Origin: an uncultured Maribacter sp.
Lineage (GTDB): Bacteria > Bacteroidota > Bacteroidia > Flavobacteriales > Flavobacteriaceae
NCBI RefSeq assembly: GCF_947500985.1
Contig: NZ_CANMTX010000002.1
Span: 608,037-672,036, forward strand
DNA: 64,000 nt
Direction: 5' to 3'
Of this stretch, positions 63,748-64,000 are shown piece after piece. Each line of letters opens with the position of its first letter. Position 1 is the stretch's first letter. A program made the translations under genes and the position numbers. The notes under the pieces were generated by a model. It saw only the letters and a program-made list of their open reading frames with translations. It had not been told where the DNA came from and did not search any database.

Positions 63748-63902
63748 TTACTGATTTTTAATCTTATTTCCCTCTATTTTATTGTATTTAAGCTTGTTAG
63801 GTACTGTATATGCTATGTTTTTGAATAAGATGAAATTAGCTGAAATAAGACCAAATTAAATCTATTCGTCCCCTCATTCGTCCCCTATGATAGCTTTTTG
63901 TA

Positions 63903-63910
63903 TATATTTG
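63903..63910 (+). promoter_or_regulatory. TAnnTTTG box before a disrupted ORF start
   Basis: TATATTTG fits the Bacteroidota -7 element and lies 5 bp before ATGTCAAAA at 63915. The ORF stops after seven codons, where insertion-element-like sequence begins. No -33 element is visible. Confidence 0.3.
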
Positions 63911-63923
63911 TACCATGTCAAAA

Positions 63924-64000
63924 TGTAGGCTTCCCTAAAAATAGGACAGTTCATAATTCGAATTTACTAACTTTAAATTCAAACTGTCAAGATGAAAAAC
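63924..64000 (+). mobile_element. Left end of an IS3-family-like insertion sequence, cut by window edge
   Basis: TGTAGGCTTCCCTAAAAATA (from 63924) followed by GGACAGTT resembles the terminal inverted repeats of IS3/IS150-type elements. An ATG at 63992 followed by AAA AAC would be the start of the first transposase ORF. Only about 75 bp are visible, so the family call is from pattern memory and the exact boundary is uncertain. Confidence 0.5.

Larger units (their letters stand above)
63648..64000. other. Right-edge stretch: terminator, tRNA 3' fragment, element DNA, IS start
   Basis: No complete gene is seen. In order it holds the hairpin at 63703-63730, a tRNA-like 3' end at 63731-63747, about 150 bp of AT-rich DNA with two copies of TTCGTCCCCT (near 63872 and 63885), a TAnnTTTG-type box, an ATG, and the terminal sequence of an insertion element. 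Confidence 0.5.

Overview
The window looks like part of a low-GC, probably marine member of the Flavobacteriaceae (Bacteroidota). The pointers are a type IX secretion sorting domain, many lipoproteins starting 'M-K-hydrophobic-C-S', a promoter of the TTG-N19-TAnnTTTG type, Bacteroidota-style GDP-fucose synthase, and AT-rich spacers. No marker gene fixes the genus.

Almost everything serves surface polysaccharide. Left edge (1-3485, + strand): the end of a Wzc-like tyrosine autokinase, a small lipoprotein and a DUF808 membrane protein. Next (3486-7206, - strand): a sugar-phosphate transferase, GDP-fucose synthase (fcl) and GDP-mannose dehydratase (gmd). These make GDP-fucose and start repeat-unit synthesis on lipid. 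A divergent 84-aa small protein (8084-8338) follows, ended by a strong terminator.

The unusual centrepiece is 8837-21385 (+): a C-A-T-TE peptide synthetase, a 2462-aa hybrid (half C-A-T-KS-AT-ACP-aminotransferase), and the phosphopantetheinyl transferase that would activate both. Domain logic predicts that the second protein loads an amino acid, extends it with malonate and transaminates the ketone to a beta-amino acid. The first protein would then add one more residue and release the product. The genes are therefore not colinear with the pathway.

Immediately downstream is export locus A (21588-29326, +): Wza, Wzc, Wzy-like polymerase, Wzx flippase and two glycosyltransferases. Two beta-helix lipoproteins (29365-30819 and 32112-34253, both -) flank a lone WecG/TagA-type glycosyltransferase (31248-32006, +).

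Locus B runs on the - strand from 63130 down to 35038: NusG-like antiterminator, second gmd, second sugar-phosphate transferase, a giant 2378-aa secreted protein (sugar-dehydrogenase propeller, two haem motifs, 12 beta/gamma-crystallin-like repeats, T9SS tail), Wzc, Wzx, CgeB-like glycosyltransferase, Wzy-like protein, seven further transferases including a CapK-family adenylate former and an acetyltransferase, and a second membrane-anchored sugar-dehydrogenase/cytochrome c. Locus B has no Wza of its own here.

Right edge (63378-64000): a second small protein sharing the C-terminal motif NQILYAKIM with the 84-aa protein, a terminator, what looks like the 3' end of a tRNA gene cut off from its body, and the start of an IS3-like element. 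This looks like the edge of an integrated element. The two small proteins, two gmd genes and two sugar-phosphate transferases suggest that related polysaccharide modules have been duplicated and stacked here.
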